The translations under genes and the position numbers were made by a program. From the NCBI GenBank assembly GCA_044225565.1, contig JBGAIL010000214.1:1-7654 (forward strand): 7,654 nt of DNA, read 5' to 3'. Source of the stretch: CAVXAE01 sp044225565 (GTDB lineage Bacteria; Pseudomonadota; Gammaproteobacteria; Steroidobacterales; Steroidobacteraceae). Shown in pieces: positions 1 to 5,948 of the stretch (position 1 is the first letter of the stretch; every line of letters begins with the position of its first letter). The notes under the pieces are model-generated. The model saw nothing but the letters and a program-made list of their open reading frames with translations. It made no database searches and had not been told where the DNA came from.

Positions 1-1
1 C

Positions 2-400
2 CTGACTCAGTACACCGGCGGCAGCGGACTCTATTTCCGCTGGGGTGCTTCGGATCGCTACGAATCGCCCAACGGCGATAACGGCCTCGGCGTCGCGCCG
101 TGGGTCGATCCCGGTCGTTACACGAGCAACAGCCCCGTGTACCACGCGGATCGCATCGAGACGCCGGTGCTGCTGCTGTTCGGAGACCTCGACGGATTCG
201 GAGCAAACCAAGCGACCGAAATGTTCACGGCGCTGCATCGCCTGCGCAAGGAAGCGCAATACGCGCTTTACTGGGGCGAAGGACATGGAAACATTTTCCC
301 GGCCAACGTGCGCGACGTCTGGAAGCGGATGCTGGACTGGTATGGGCAACACCTGGGTGTCGGCGGGCAGTCTTCGGCGAATCAGACCCCGGGGAAATGA
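2..400 (+). CDS. S9-family (prolyl oligopeptidase-like) serine peptidase, C-terminal part; candidate lasso isopeptidase
   Basis: The 5' end lies outside the window. The frame is open from base 2 and encodes about 132 residues ending at a TGA at 398-400. The fragment is the C-terminal part of an alpha/beta-hydrolase peptidase: a central strand PVLLLFGDLDGF carries the candidate catalytic Asp, and YWGEGHG, about 31 residues later, carries the candidate catalytic His. A terminal helix follows (VWKRMLDWYGQHL). The segment before the Asp strand (SPVYHADRIETPVLLLFGD) is typical of S9 peptidases. The nucleophile Ser and the beta-propeller domain would lie upstream and cannot be checked. In proteobacterial lasso loci, S9-type enzymes next to the cluster can be isopeptidases that hydrolyse the macrolactam bond (AtxE2-like). 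That role is inferred here from position alone. An ordinary dipeptidyl or acylaminoacyl peptidase is the alternative. The gene converges on the cyclase and overlaps its 3' end by 19 bp. Confidence 0.85.
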   Translation: MTQYTGGSGLYFRWGASDRYESPNGDNGLGVAPWVDPGRYTSNSPVYHADRIETPVLLLFGDLDGFGANQATEMFTALHRLRKEAQYALYWGEGHGNIFPANVRDVWKRMLDWYGQHLGVGGQSSANQTPGK

Positions 401-2250
401 GAGCGGCCGGCGTCGGGCCCTGTCGCACGGGCCCGCGCCGGCACCGATTCCCACTGCCTGAGCCACACCTCCGCACCCAGATAGTCGTCCACGATCTCCA
501 TGGCACCGGGGGTGAGATAGGAATACGGGTGCGCGAAGAACCTCTCGAGCTTTTGTCTCACGAGGAATCCTTTCTTCACCAGGATGCCGTCCAGCAGCAA
601 CTCGCGCACGAATGCGGCATTGCGTTCGAGCAAACGCGTCAGGGAATCCGTGGTGCCACCCTTGTCGCGGCGCCAGACGATCTCGGAAGGCACGTCGCGC
701 TCGAACGCCCTACGTTCCACGGCCCGGTCGTGCCCCGCCGCGCACAGCACGTAAGTGGGAATGCGCAGGCACAGCTCGATCAGCGGCTGGGAAAGCAACG
801 GATTGACCGCATCCGGCGCCCACGAGCCCGTCCAGAGGGGGCTGCCGGCGACAGGTTGGGACAACGCCAGCACGTGCTCCATCTTGCCCTGGCACAGCGC
901 AGGCTCGCCTTCGAGCACGGGATTGACCAGGCCACCGTCGCAGATCACCGCTTCGAGGAGGCCCGGCGAAAGAAACTCCCGATGCTCACCCACTCCGCTC
1001 AACGGATCGGCCCGCCTTCGAATCAGCCCGCGCCAGAGGGAGCTGCGCAACACTTCCCAGAACGTCAGATCTTCCGCGTAAGCCATGGCGAGCACCGTGC
1101 CGGGAAAACGCCGACCCAGAGCATGGCGATGAACGTAATCGGCGGCAGCGACGCGAGTAGCGCCCTGGTGGAAGAGCTGGTCGCCACCGCCACCGCCGAA
1201 CAAGGCATCCGCGTCATGTTCGCGCGCAGCAACGAGCTCAGCCCGCCGCGTGATCAGGTGATTCACCAAACCGCAGATCCGCGGCGTTCGATCCATTCCC
1301 AGCAACGATTCCAGCTCCGTGCCCGAGACATCGTACTCGGCCTCGATCAGCGTGCAGTCGTGCCGTGAAGCAGCGAGGCGTGCGTAGCGCCGCTCGTCTC
1401 CTTCGAGGGATGCATCGAAGTGGTTCAGACAGACCACCCGTGGCTTCGACGGCGATCTCTGGAGGCAGGCAAGCACTACCGCCGAGTCGAGTCCACCCGA
1501 AAGCAGGTGCAGTATCCCCGGATAGCAGGATGCCCATTCGTCCACGCACTGCTGCACCGTGCGTCGAACCTGTCCAATGGCATCCATGACGTCCTCTATC
1601 GGATCCTCCAGCGCGATTCGCGCCGGATGCCACACGCGTTCTGCGGATTCGCGCTCCCCGTTCAGGACGAGGCATTCTCCCGGCTGAACCTCCGAGACCC
1701 CGACCAGATCCGTCTGCCGCGTCTGCACGAACGGATGGACCAGCCGCGCCGCGACGTGGCGCCAGTCTATCGACGGCGGTGGAATGCCGAGCGCGAAAGC
1801 GTCCTCCATCGAGGACAGGATGAGCCGTACACCGCGGTGAATAGTGGTAAAGCACGGCACTCCTCCAGTCGGATCACGCATGAGGCGACAGGTATCCGAG
1901 TGCTCGTCGCGGAAGAAGGCGACGTAACGCCCCCAGTAATGTTCCGCCAGATGGCGTCCCCGGGATCGGGCGACCATGGAGGCGCTGTCGCATCCGATGC
2001 TCACGGGCAATCCGGTCGTATCCGTCGGGCTGTGAAACAGCTTGCCCAGCACCACGCCGCGAGCGTTCCCGAACCGGTACACACAGTCCGAAGCCGCACC
2101 CGAGCTGCAGTGGAACACGGCCAGGCCCGGGCCCGCCAGCCCGATTTCCGCGAGAGGCAGCGTTTGCCGCACGCGCTTTGCCAGCCACCGCGCCATCCGG
2201 CTCCGTTCGGTACAACGCGGATCCCAGCCGATGGCGAGATAGCGGAACAT
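382..2250 (-). CDS. Lasso macrolactam synthetase C1 (asparagine synthetase B-like), complete
   Basis: This 622-residue protein of the AsnB/McjC-type cyclase family is predicted to adenylate the Asp/Glu side chain of the precursor core and close the N-terminal macrolactam in the cytoplasm. Residues about 1-210 form a degenerate class-II glutamine-amidotransferase-like domain. The N terminus reads MFRYL, so the glutaminase Cys2 is absent, as expected for a cyclase that uses the peptide amine rather than ammonia. The ATP-pyrophosphatase domain carries the PP-loop SGGLDSA at 251-257 and a second nucleotide-site element FGGGGGDQLF at 351-360. SQPLIELCL (487-495) and RRDKGG (527-532) lie further on. 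The ATG directly abuts the stop of B (TGAATG) with no visible Shine-Dalgarno, suggesting reinitiation and coupled synthesis with B. Compared with C2 it has a C-terminal extension of about 15 residues, encoded in and next to the overlap with the convergent peptidase gene. The family call is firm; its exact substrate is inferred from the adjacent A and B. Confidence 0.92.
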   Translation of the reverse strand: MFRYLAIGWDPRCTERSRMARWLAKRVRQTLPLAEIGLAGPGLAVFHCSSGAASDCVYRFGNARGVVLGKLFHSPTDTTGLPVSIGCDSASMVARSRGRHLAEHYWGRYVAFFRDEHSDTCRLMRDPTGGVPCFTTIHRGVRLILSSMEDAFALGIPPPSIDWRHVAARLVHPFVQTRQTDLVGVSEVQPGECLVLNGERESAERVWHPARIALEDPIEDVMDAIGQVRRTVQQCVDEWASCYPGILHLLSGGLDSAVVLACLQRSPSKPRVVCLNHFDASLEGDERRYARLAASRHDCTLIEAEYDVSGTELESLLGMDRTPRICGLVNHLITRRAELVAAREHDADALFGGGGGDQLFHQGATRVAAADYVHRHALGRRFPGTVLAMAYAEDLTFWEVLRSSLWRGLIRRRADPLSGVGEHREFLSPGLLEAVICDGGLVNPVLEGEPALCQGKMEHVLALSQPVAGSPLWTGSWAPDAVNPLLSQPLIELCLRIPTYVLCAAGHDRAVERRAFERDVPSEIVWRRDKGGTTDSLTRLLERNAAFVRELLLDGILVKKGFLVRQKLERFFAHPYSYLTPGAMEIVDDYLGAEVWLRQWESVPARARATGPDAGRSHFPGV

Positions 2251-2970
2251 TCAGACGACCAGGATGGGCGTGAACTCGCGGATGCGCCGCACGTAGTCGT
2301 TGAGCGCCACTCCCTGGTACTGCACCCAGGAATGGGCGCCGAAAGGAACGGATTGCACTGCGAAGACCCAGTCCGGATACACCCGGTGGCGAGCCAGGAA
2401 CTCCACGAGCGCCAGCGAGCGCAGCAGACAGGCGTCGCGGCCGCTGAAGGCGAATGGCCTCAACCGGAAGAAGATGCCGACCAGCTCATCGACGCGCGAG
2501 CCGTGCCAGACCGGGCGACGCGCGACGCTCCTGCGCTTGCGCCAGCCCACGTAGGCGACGATGTGGCGAAGGGGAATGAACCGCAACATGATTTTCGCCG
2601 CCACGGCGGCACTCAGAAAGGCCAGGACGTGGGAGATCCGGATGCGGCAGTACATGCGCTCGGTCGCAAGTACGAGCACCCGAGTTGCCTTAGCGAACGG
2701 GGGCGGCGTTGCATGCTTTCCGCCGGCGGGATCCTTCGTCAGAAGTCTCCTTTCGAGCAGGCTGACGAGCAGTCGTTGTCCGGACTCGCCTGTCGCGGAG
2801 GAATCGTGAACCGAGTGCGAGCCCACGGGCCAGCCCTGGACGAAAGGCGCGAGCGCCGCGGCCTCTTCCACATTCAGCGCCACATAGCGCTCTCTCTTCA
2901 GATCGAGAAGGATCAGCTGACCGTCGCAGCGGCACAGGTGAGTCGTCCGGGTGATCCGATAAAGCGGCAT
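2251..2970 (-). CDS. Lasso leader peptidase B: N-terminal RRE fused to transglutaminase-like cysteine protease
   Basis: This 239-residue protein has the two-domain layout usual for proteobacterial lasso B proteins. Residues about 1-80 resemble a PqqD-like RiPP recognition element: a beta-rich start with LILLDLKRERYVALN (19-33), then helices ending in LLVSLLERRLL. This part should bind the precursor leader. Residues about 100-239 form the transglutaminase-like (McjB C-terminal type) protease. Its likely triad is Cys181 (SGRDACLLRSLALVEFL), His213 (FGAHSWVQ) and Asp225 (VALND). It should cut the leader and free the N-terminal amine used by the cyclase. The ATG at 2970 follows GGGAGG with a 5-nt spacer. 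The gene lies 124 bp downstream of A, behind a strong hairpin, and its stop touches the C1 start. No signal peptide is seen, so it acts in the cytoplasm. The call rests on the motifs, length and position between A and C1. Confidence 0.93.
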   Translation of the reverse strand: MPLYRITRTTHLCRCDGQLILLDLKRERYVALNVEEAAALAPFVQGWPVGSHSVHDSSATGESGQRLLVSLLERRLLTKDPAGGKHATPPPFAKATRVLVLATERMYCRIRISHVLAFLSAAVAAKIMLRFIPLRHIVAYVGWRKRRSVARRPVWHGSRVDELVGIFFRLRPFAFSGRDACLLRSLALVEFLARHRVYPDWVFAVQSVPFGAHSWVQYQGVALNDYVRRIREFTPILVV

Positions 2971-2975
2971 GGCAT

Positions 2976-2981
2976 CCTCCC
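2976..2981 (-). promoter_or_regulatory. Ribosome binding site of B
   Basis: On the minus strand GGGAGG precedes the ATG at 2970 by 5 nt. It supports this start and shows that B can initiate independently, unlike C1, which has no visible site. Confidence 0.75.
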
Positions 2982-2993
2982 ATCAGGTTGGGA

Positions 2994-3019
2994 AGGCGAG
3001 GCGGCCATCCGCCTCGCCT
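2994..3019 (-). promoter_or_regulatory. Strong stem-loop between precursor A and B (attenuator or mRNA-stabilising hairpin)
   Basis: A perfect 11-bp inverted repeat (arms 2994-3004 and 3009-3019, AGGCGAGGCGG and its complement) surrounds a 4-nt loop. It lies 12 nt upstream of the B Shine-Dalgarno. No U-tract follows, so it is not a canonical intrinsic terminator. Hairpins between A and B are known from other lasso clusters, where they are thought to give more precursor than enzyme. That role is inferred here. Two weaker GC stems lie in the same gap, at 3026-3048 (6 bp, 11-nt loop) and 3064-3084 (6 bp, 9-nt loop). Confidence 0.7.
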
Positions 3020-3094
3020 CACATCGCGGCGCTCAGGAATCACGCCGCCGAGCGCAGGCGATGCGGCGGCCTCGGGCACCGCCGGCCTCGCCGT

Positions 3095-3259
3095 TCACGC
3101 GCCCCAGCAGGCCGAAGGCTTCGCGTTCGGCTGGTTGGCGGTGGGGTGGTAGCACAGAATCGGCGCCCCCGCCGAATTGACTCCACCCCTTTCCCTGAAC
3201 TGGGTGAAAGTGTTCTGCCCTTTCGTCTCGCCCTTTACGCTTCCCAGATCGATGATCAT
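3095..3259 (-). CDS. Lasso peptide precursor A (54 aa, two-Cys tail)
   Basis: This small gene ends 124 bp before B and has a strong Shine-Dalgarno (AAAGGAG, 6-nt spacer). The peptide starts MIIDLGSVKGETKG. G6-x5-T12-x-G14 matches the end of the lasso leader consensus (Gly, five residues, Thr at -2), so the core should begin at G14 after a very short, 13-residue leader; the upstream YxxP part of the consensus is missing. The core would have 41 residues: QNTFTQFRERGG follows G14, then a small/polar stretch, then a Pro/Asn-rich tail with Cys36 and Cys51 and the C terminus ACWGA. The only acidic residue after the leader is E23, at position 10 from G14 or 9 from Q15. The two Cys and the upstream DsbA-like gene suggest a disulfide in the tail. 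The frame stays open 29 codons upstream to a TTG at 3346, but nothing supports that start. Identity as the substrate rests on position and leader motif; the cleavage site is uncertain. Confidence 0.85.
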   Translation of the reverse strand: MIIDLGSVKGETKGQNTFTQFRERGGVNSAGAPILCYHPTANQPNAKPSACWGA

Positions 3260-3265
3260 GTGAGT

Positions 3266-3272
3266 CTCCTTT
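3266..3272 (-). promoter_or_regulatory. Ribosome binding site of precursor A
   Basis: On the minus strand AAAGGAG precedes the ATG at 3259 with a 6-nt spacer. It is the best-formed site in the locus. It fixes the 54-residue reading over a longer form that would begin at a TTG (3346), and fits a highly expressed precursor. Confidence 0.8.
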
Positions 3273-3459
3273 GCTCTTTCGAAGCTGAAATACACCACCG
3301 ACTCGGTGGCGTGACACACAGTGCGGAGAGCGTGCAGTGGAATCAACGGGGTTCTTCACGCACGCAATCACGTGGAAGCCAAACGGCTCATTCCGAGGCC
3401 GTTTTCCCGCAATAAAATCGCACGACGATTTCCCGCGGACTTCCGGTGTCCGACTTGGA
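3273..3459 (-). promoter_or_regulatory. Intergenic region upstream of precursor A: probable 5' UTR/promoter, exact promoter not resolved
   Basis: This gap between the dsbA-like stop and the A ribosome binding site is somewhat less GC-rich than its surroundings and is the only sizeable non-coding gap besides the A-B spacer. It contains three inverted repeats. One is 5 bp just after the dsbA-like stop (3436-3452). One has 7 bp (3381-3387 with 3398-3404, 10-nt loop). One has 6 bp with a 3-nt loop (3295-3309), about 36 nt before the A start. None has a U-tract on the minus strand. No convincing -35/-10 pair was found; the best -35-like element is TTGATT near 3347, with a poor -10. A separate start for A-B-C1 is plausible but not shown. 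Confidence 0.4.
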
Positions 3460-4173
3460 TCATTTGACTTCCCCACGATCCGCACAGCACCGCCGGTATT
3501 CGGCCCTGGCCAGCTCGTCCGCGAGCGCGATCAGCTCTTCGTACCCGCCGGCCTGCCCTGCCATGGATTTGTATCTTCCCGCGATGACCAGCGTGGGCGT
3601 TCCCTCTACTAGATAGAAGCGCGTGAGCAGATCGGCGTCGCGCAACGCATCCGCCACGGCTCTCGACTCGTAGGCGGCCGTGAACTGCCGTTCTTCGATG
3701 CCATGCTCCCTGGCAAAGGCGAGCTGCAACGCAAAGGTCTCAGCCTCGCTCGCGGCTTGCAGGGCCCGGCCTTTGCGATAGAGGGAATCGTAGATCTCGG
3801 GGTTCAGGTCGGAGCGTCCCAGAGCCTGCAAGGTGTAGTGGAGCCGCGCATACGCGCGCACCTGCGGCAGATAGACGACCGGAACCCGCACCAGCTCGAC
3901 GAGCTGTGCCCGCGACCGCTGCCAGGCCGAAATGGCCGGCTCGAGCGTGTAACAGGACCCGCACGGATAGGAAAAGAATTCGAGCACCCTGACTCTGCCG
4001 TTGCGCCCGCCAATCGCCTTCTCCGCGGGCAGCACCTCGTAGTGGATGCCAGCTTTCCACCGACTCTGCGGCACTGCGGGAGCGGCGACGAAGAGACCGA
4101 AACCCGCGAGCATGGCGACGACCCAACGGGCGATCCCGCCACGCCGAGCCACGAAGTGCCGCAGCACGCTCAT
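3460..4173 (-). CDS. Exported DsbA-like thiol:disulfide oxidoreductase
   Basis: This 237-residue protein has a clear signal: a basic N terminus (RHFVARRGGIAR), a hydrophobic segment at about 17-33 and a probable cleavage region around APAVPQS (31-37). The mature protein should work in the periplasm. The thioredoxin-fold active site is FFSYPCGSC, with CGSC at 71-74 following the strand VRVLEFF. The cis-Pro loop is GTPTLVIAGRY (191-201). Between them lies the helical insertion typical of DsbA (about 105-185). The dipeptide between the cysteines is GS rather than the PH of classical DsbA, which would change the redox potential. Its ATG overlaps the exporter stop (ATGA), so the two are translationally coupled. 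Its likely job is to form or correct a disulfide between the two Cys of the precursor tail, inferred from neighbourhood and from A having exactly two core Cys. A general housekeeping DsbA is less likely given the operon. A terminal CC (229-230) is an extra oddity. Confidence 0.88.
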   Translation of the reverse strand: MSVLRHFVARRGGIARWVVAMLAGFGLFVAAPAVPQSRWKAGIHYEVLPAEKAIGGRNGRVRVLEFFSYPCGSCYTLEPAISAWQRSRAQLVELVRVPVVYLPQVRAYARLHYTLQALGRSDLNPEIYDSLYRKGRALQAASEAETFALQLAFAREHGIEERQFTAAYESRAVADALRDADLLTRFYLVEGTPTLVIAGRYKSMAGQAGGYEELIALADELARAEYRRCCADRGEVK

Positions 4174-5948
4174 GCAGTGGACTCGGCGTCACGCTGCTGT
4201 GCGCACCACAGCTTCGCGTAAGCCCCTTTCCGCTCGAGCAGCCGCAGGTGATTGCCCTGCTCGACGACCCGCCCGCCTTCCAGCACCAGGATCTCGTCTG
4301 CGAGCATCACCGTCGAGAGGCGGTGCGCGATGACGAGCGTGGCGCATTCACGGGCGATCTCCGCCAGGCTCGCGACGATCTCTGCTTCCGTGCGGCTGTC
4401 CAGCGAAGCGGTCGCCTCGTCGAAGACCAGGATCCTGGGTTTTCGAATCACCGCCCGCGCGATGGCCACGCGCTGCTTTTCGCCTCCCGACAGCTTCAGA
4501 CCACGCTCACCCACACGGGTCGCGTACCCTTCGGGCATTCGGACGATGACGTCGTGCAAACGGGCTACGCGCGCGGCATTCTCGATGTCTTCCCGAGTGC
4601 ATCCCTGCCGCCCGAAAGCGATGTTGCTCCCGATGGTGTCGTTGAACAGCACGGTGTCCTGCGGCACCACTGCGATCGCGCTCCGCAGTTGCGCCAACGA
4701 CCACTGCGTAGAGGGCACGCCATCCAGCAGGATGCGACCCCCGTCCGGCTCGTACAGCCTGAAGAGCAGACGAATGATCGAAGATTTGCCGGAGCCGCTC
4801 GCGCCGACGAGCGCCGTCTGACGGCCCGGTGCGATCGAAAAACTCACGCCGGCCAGCACCGGCCGGCCACGACGGTAGGAGAAGCTCACGTCATGGAATT
4901 CCAGCCGGCCCCGCACCGGCTCCGACATGGAGCACCCGCCTTGCGGCTCGGGCTGCTCCTTGAGCAACAGGAGCATCCGCTGCATAGAGGCAAGGCCCTG
5001 TGAGACGTCCCGTGCCGCGAATCCGAGCAGCTCGAGCGGCTTCACCACCTGTGCGACATACGCGTTGACCAGGACGAAGTCGCCGGCAGTCATGGTTCCT
5101 CTGGCCACCTCCGTGGCGGCGAACGCCAGCGATGCGGCCAGGGCGCTCGTGAAGATGGCCGCCACGGCCAGGCCGTTGCCCGCCTTGAGCCGGAAGAAAT
5201 GCCGCCATTGCGATTCGGTGAGGGCGAGTTGCTGGTCGTACCGTTGCGCGACGCGGCTCTCGGCACTGAAGAGCTTGATGGTCTCGTAGTTGAGCAGGCT
5301 GTCGGTGAGCATCGCGCCCGCTTCCGCTTCTGCGTCGGACAAGGCCCGCGCCGGCCCGGCGGTGCGCACCGCACCCCTGGCGAACGCCAGCAGGTACAGG
5401 ATTCCGGACGCCCCCAGGATGACGAGATACTCGGCCCGGCCGAGATGCGTGAGGACCAGCGACAGCGTGCCGAGCTCCACCAGCACCGGCAGAGCCGAGT
5501 ACAACGAGTGCTGCACGAGCAGATACCCTCCGAGCCCGTTGTTGAGGGTGGTGCCGATGGCGCCGGAGCGCCTCTCCAGGTGAAAGCCCAGCGGCAGCCA
5601 GAGGATTCGCGAGAGCAGCCGGCGACTGAGGTGGCGCTGCAGTCGCTGATCCGCCGTGCCGTGCGTGAGCGCCTGGAGCTCTGCGAGCGCGCGGCCCAGG
5701 AATTGAGCGGCCGCATAGGCGAGAACCAGCAGCAGGATGCCGCTGTGCGACACGGCACTCCCGGCAGAAAAGCCGTCGACGACGTATTTCAGCGCGAGCG
5801 GGCCGAGCGCCGAGAGTGCCGCGACCGCCACGAGGATGGCGAAAGCCAGTGCGGTGCGGGCCAGGATGAATCGATCCGCCTCGAGGCGGAACAGTGCGAT
5901 GGCCTCGCGCAGGCTCCCGAGCATCGTGATGGGTGCTGCAGAGCTCAT
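4170..5948 (-). CDS. ABC exporter D (fused membrane and ATPase domains), lasso peptide export/immunity
   Basis: This 592-residue half-transporter is predicted to export the mature peptide across the inner membrane and so also give self-protection. Residues about 30-320 form the type-1 exporter membrane domain, with hydrophobic segments near 30-55, 68-85, 150-167, 174-190, 258-278 and 288-303. YETIKLFSAESRVAQRYDQQL around 221-241 is the coupling region and resembles Atm1-type exporters. The ATPase domain has Walker A GASGSGKS (382-389), Q-loop Gln430, signature LSGGE (486-490), Walker B ILVFDE (506-511) and H-loop AHRLST (541-546), all intact. There is no N-terminal C39 peptidase domain, consistent with B doing the leader cleavage. 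The ATG at 5948 is chosen because it overlaps the C2 stop by 4 nt (ATGA); the frame is open upstream, but that part lies inside C2 and lacks domain sense. It probably works as a homodimer. Confidence 0.94.
   Translation of the reverse strand: MSSAAPITMLGSLREAIALFRLEADRFILARTALAFAILVAVAALSALGPLALKYVVDGFSAGSAVSHSGILLLVLAYAAAQFLGRALAELQALTHGTADQRLQRHLSRRLLSRILWLPLGFHLERRSGAIGTTLNNGLGGYLLVQHSLYSALPVLVELGTLSLVLTHLGRAEYLVILGASGILYLLAFARGAVRTAGPARALSDAEAEAGAMLTDSLLNYETIKLFSAESRVAQRYDQQLALTESQWRHFFRLKAGNGLAVAAIFTSALAASLAFAATEVARGTMTAGDFVLVNAYVAQVVKPLELLGFAARDVSQGLASMQRMLLLLKEQPEPQGGCSMSEPVRGRLEFHDVSFSYRRGRPVLAGVSFSIAPGRQTALVGASGSGKSSIIRLLFRLYEPDGGRILLDGVPSTQWSLAQLRSAIAVVPQDTVLFNDTIGSNIAFGRQGCTREDIENAARVARLHDVIVRMPEGYATRVGERGLKLSGGEKQRVAIARAVIRKPRILVFDEATASLDSRTEAEIVASLAEIARECATLVIAHRLSTVMLADEILVLEGGRVVEQGNHLRLLERKGAYAKLWCAQQRDAESTA

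Noticed and set aside
100..1368. Plus-strand open frame of 422 codons opposite C1
   Set aside because: It is low-complexity, Arg/Gln/His-rich, opposite the PP-loop ATPase domain, and has no recognisable motif.
1420..3180. Long plus-strand open frame opposite C1 and B (586 codons)
   Set aside because: It is antisense to two genes with full catalytic motifs; its translation is Arg/Pro/His-rich with no domain. It is a GC-rich shadow frame.
3095..3259. Lanthipeptide or other RiPP class for the Cys-containing precursor
   Set aside because: No dehydratase, LanC-like cyclase, radical SAM or YcaO protein is present; the RRE-protease B and AsnB-like cyclases are specific to lasso peptides.
3260..3346. 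29-codon upstream in-frame extension of the precursor
   Set aside because: It starts at TTG without a clear ribosome binding site, whereas the internal ATG has AAAGGAG at ideal spacing; the extension lacks a YxxP leader motif.
3381..3404. 7-bp inverted repeat as terminator of the dsbA-like gene
   Set aside because: The loop is 10 nt and no U-tract follows on the minus strand, so it is not a credible intrinsic terminator.
3033..3485. 150-codon minus-strand frame across the precursor gene and its upstream gap
   Set aside because: It reads the precursor region in another frame, has no good ribosome site, and its translation is basic and featureless.
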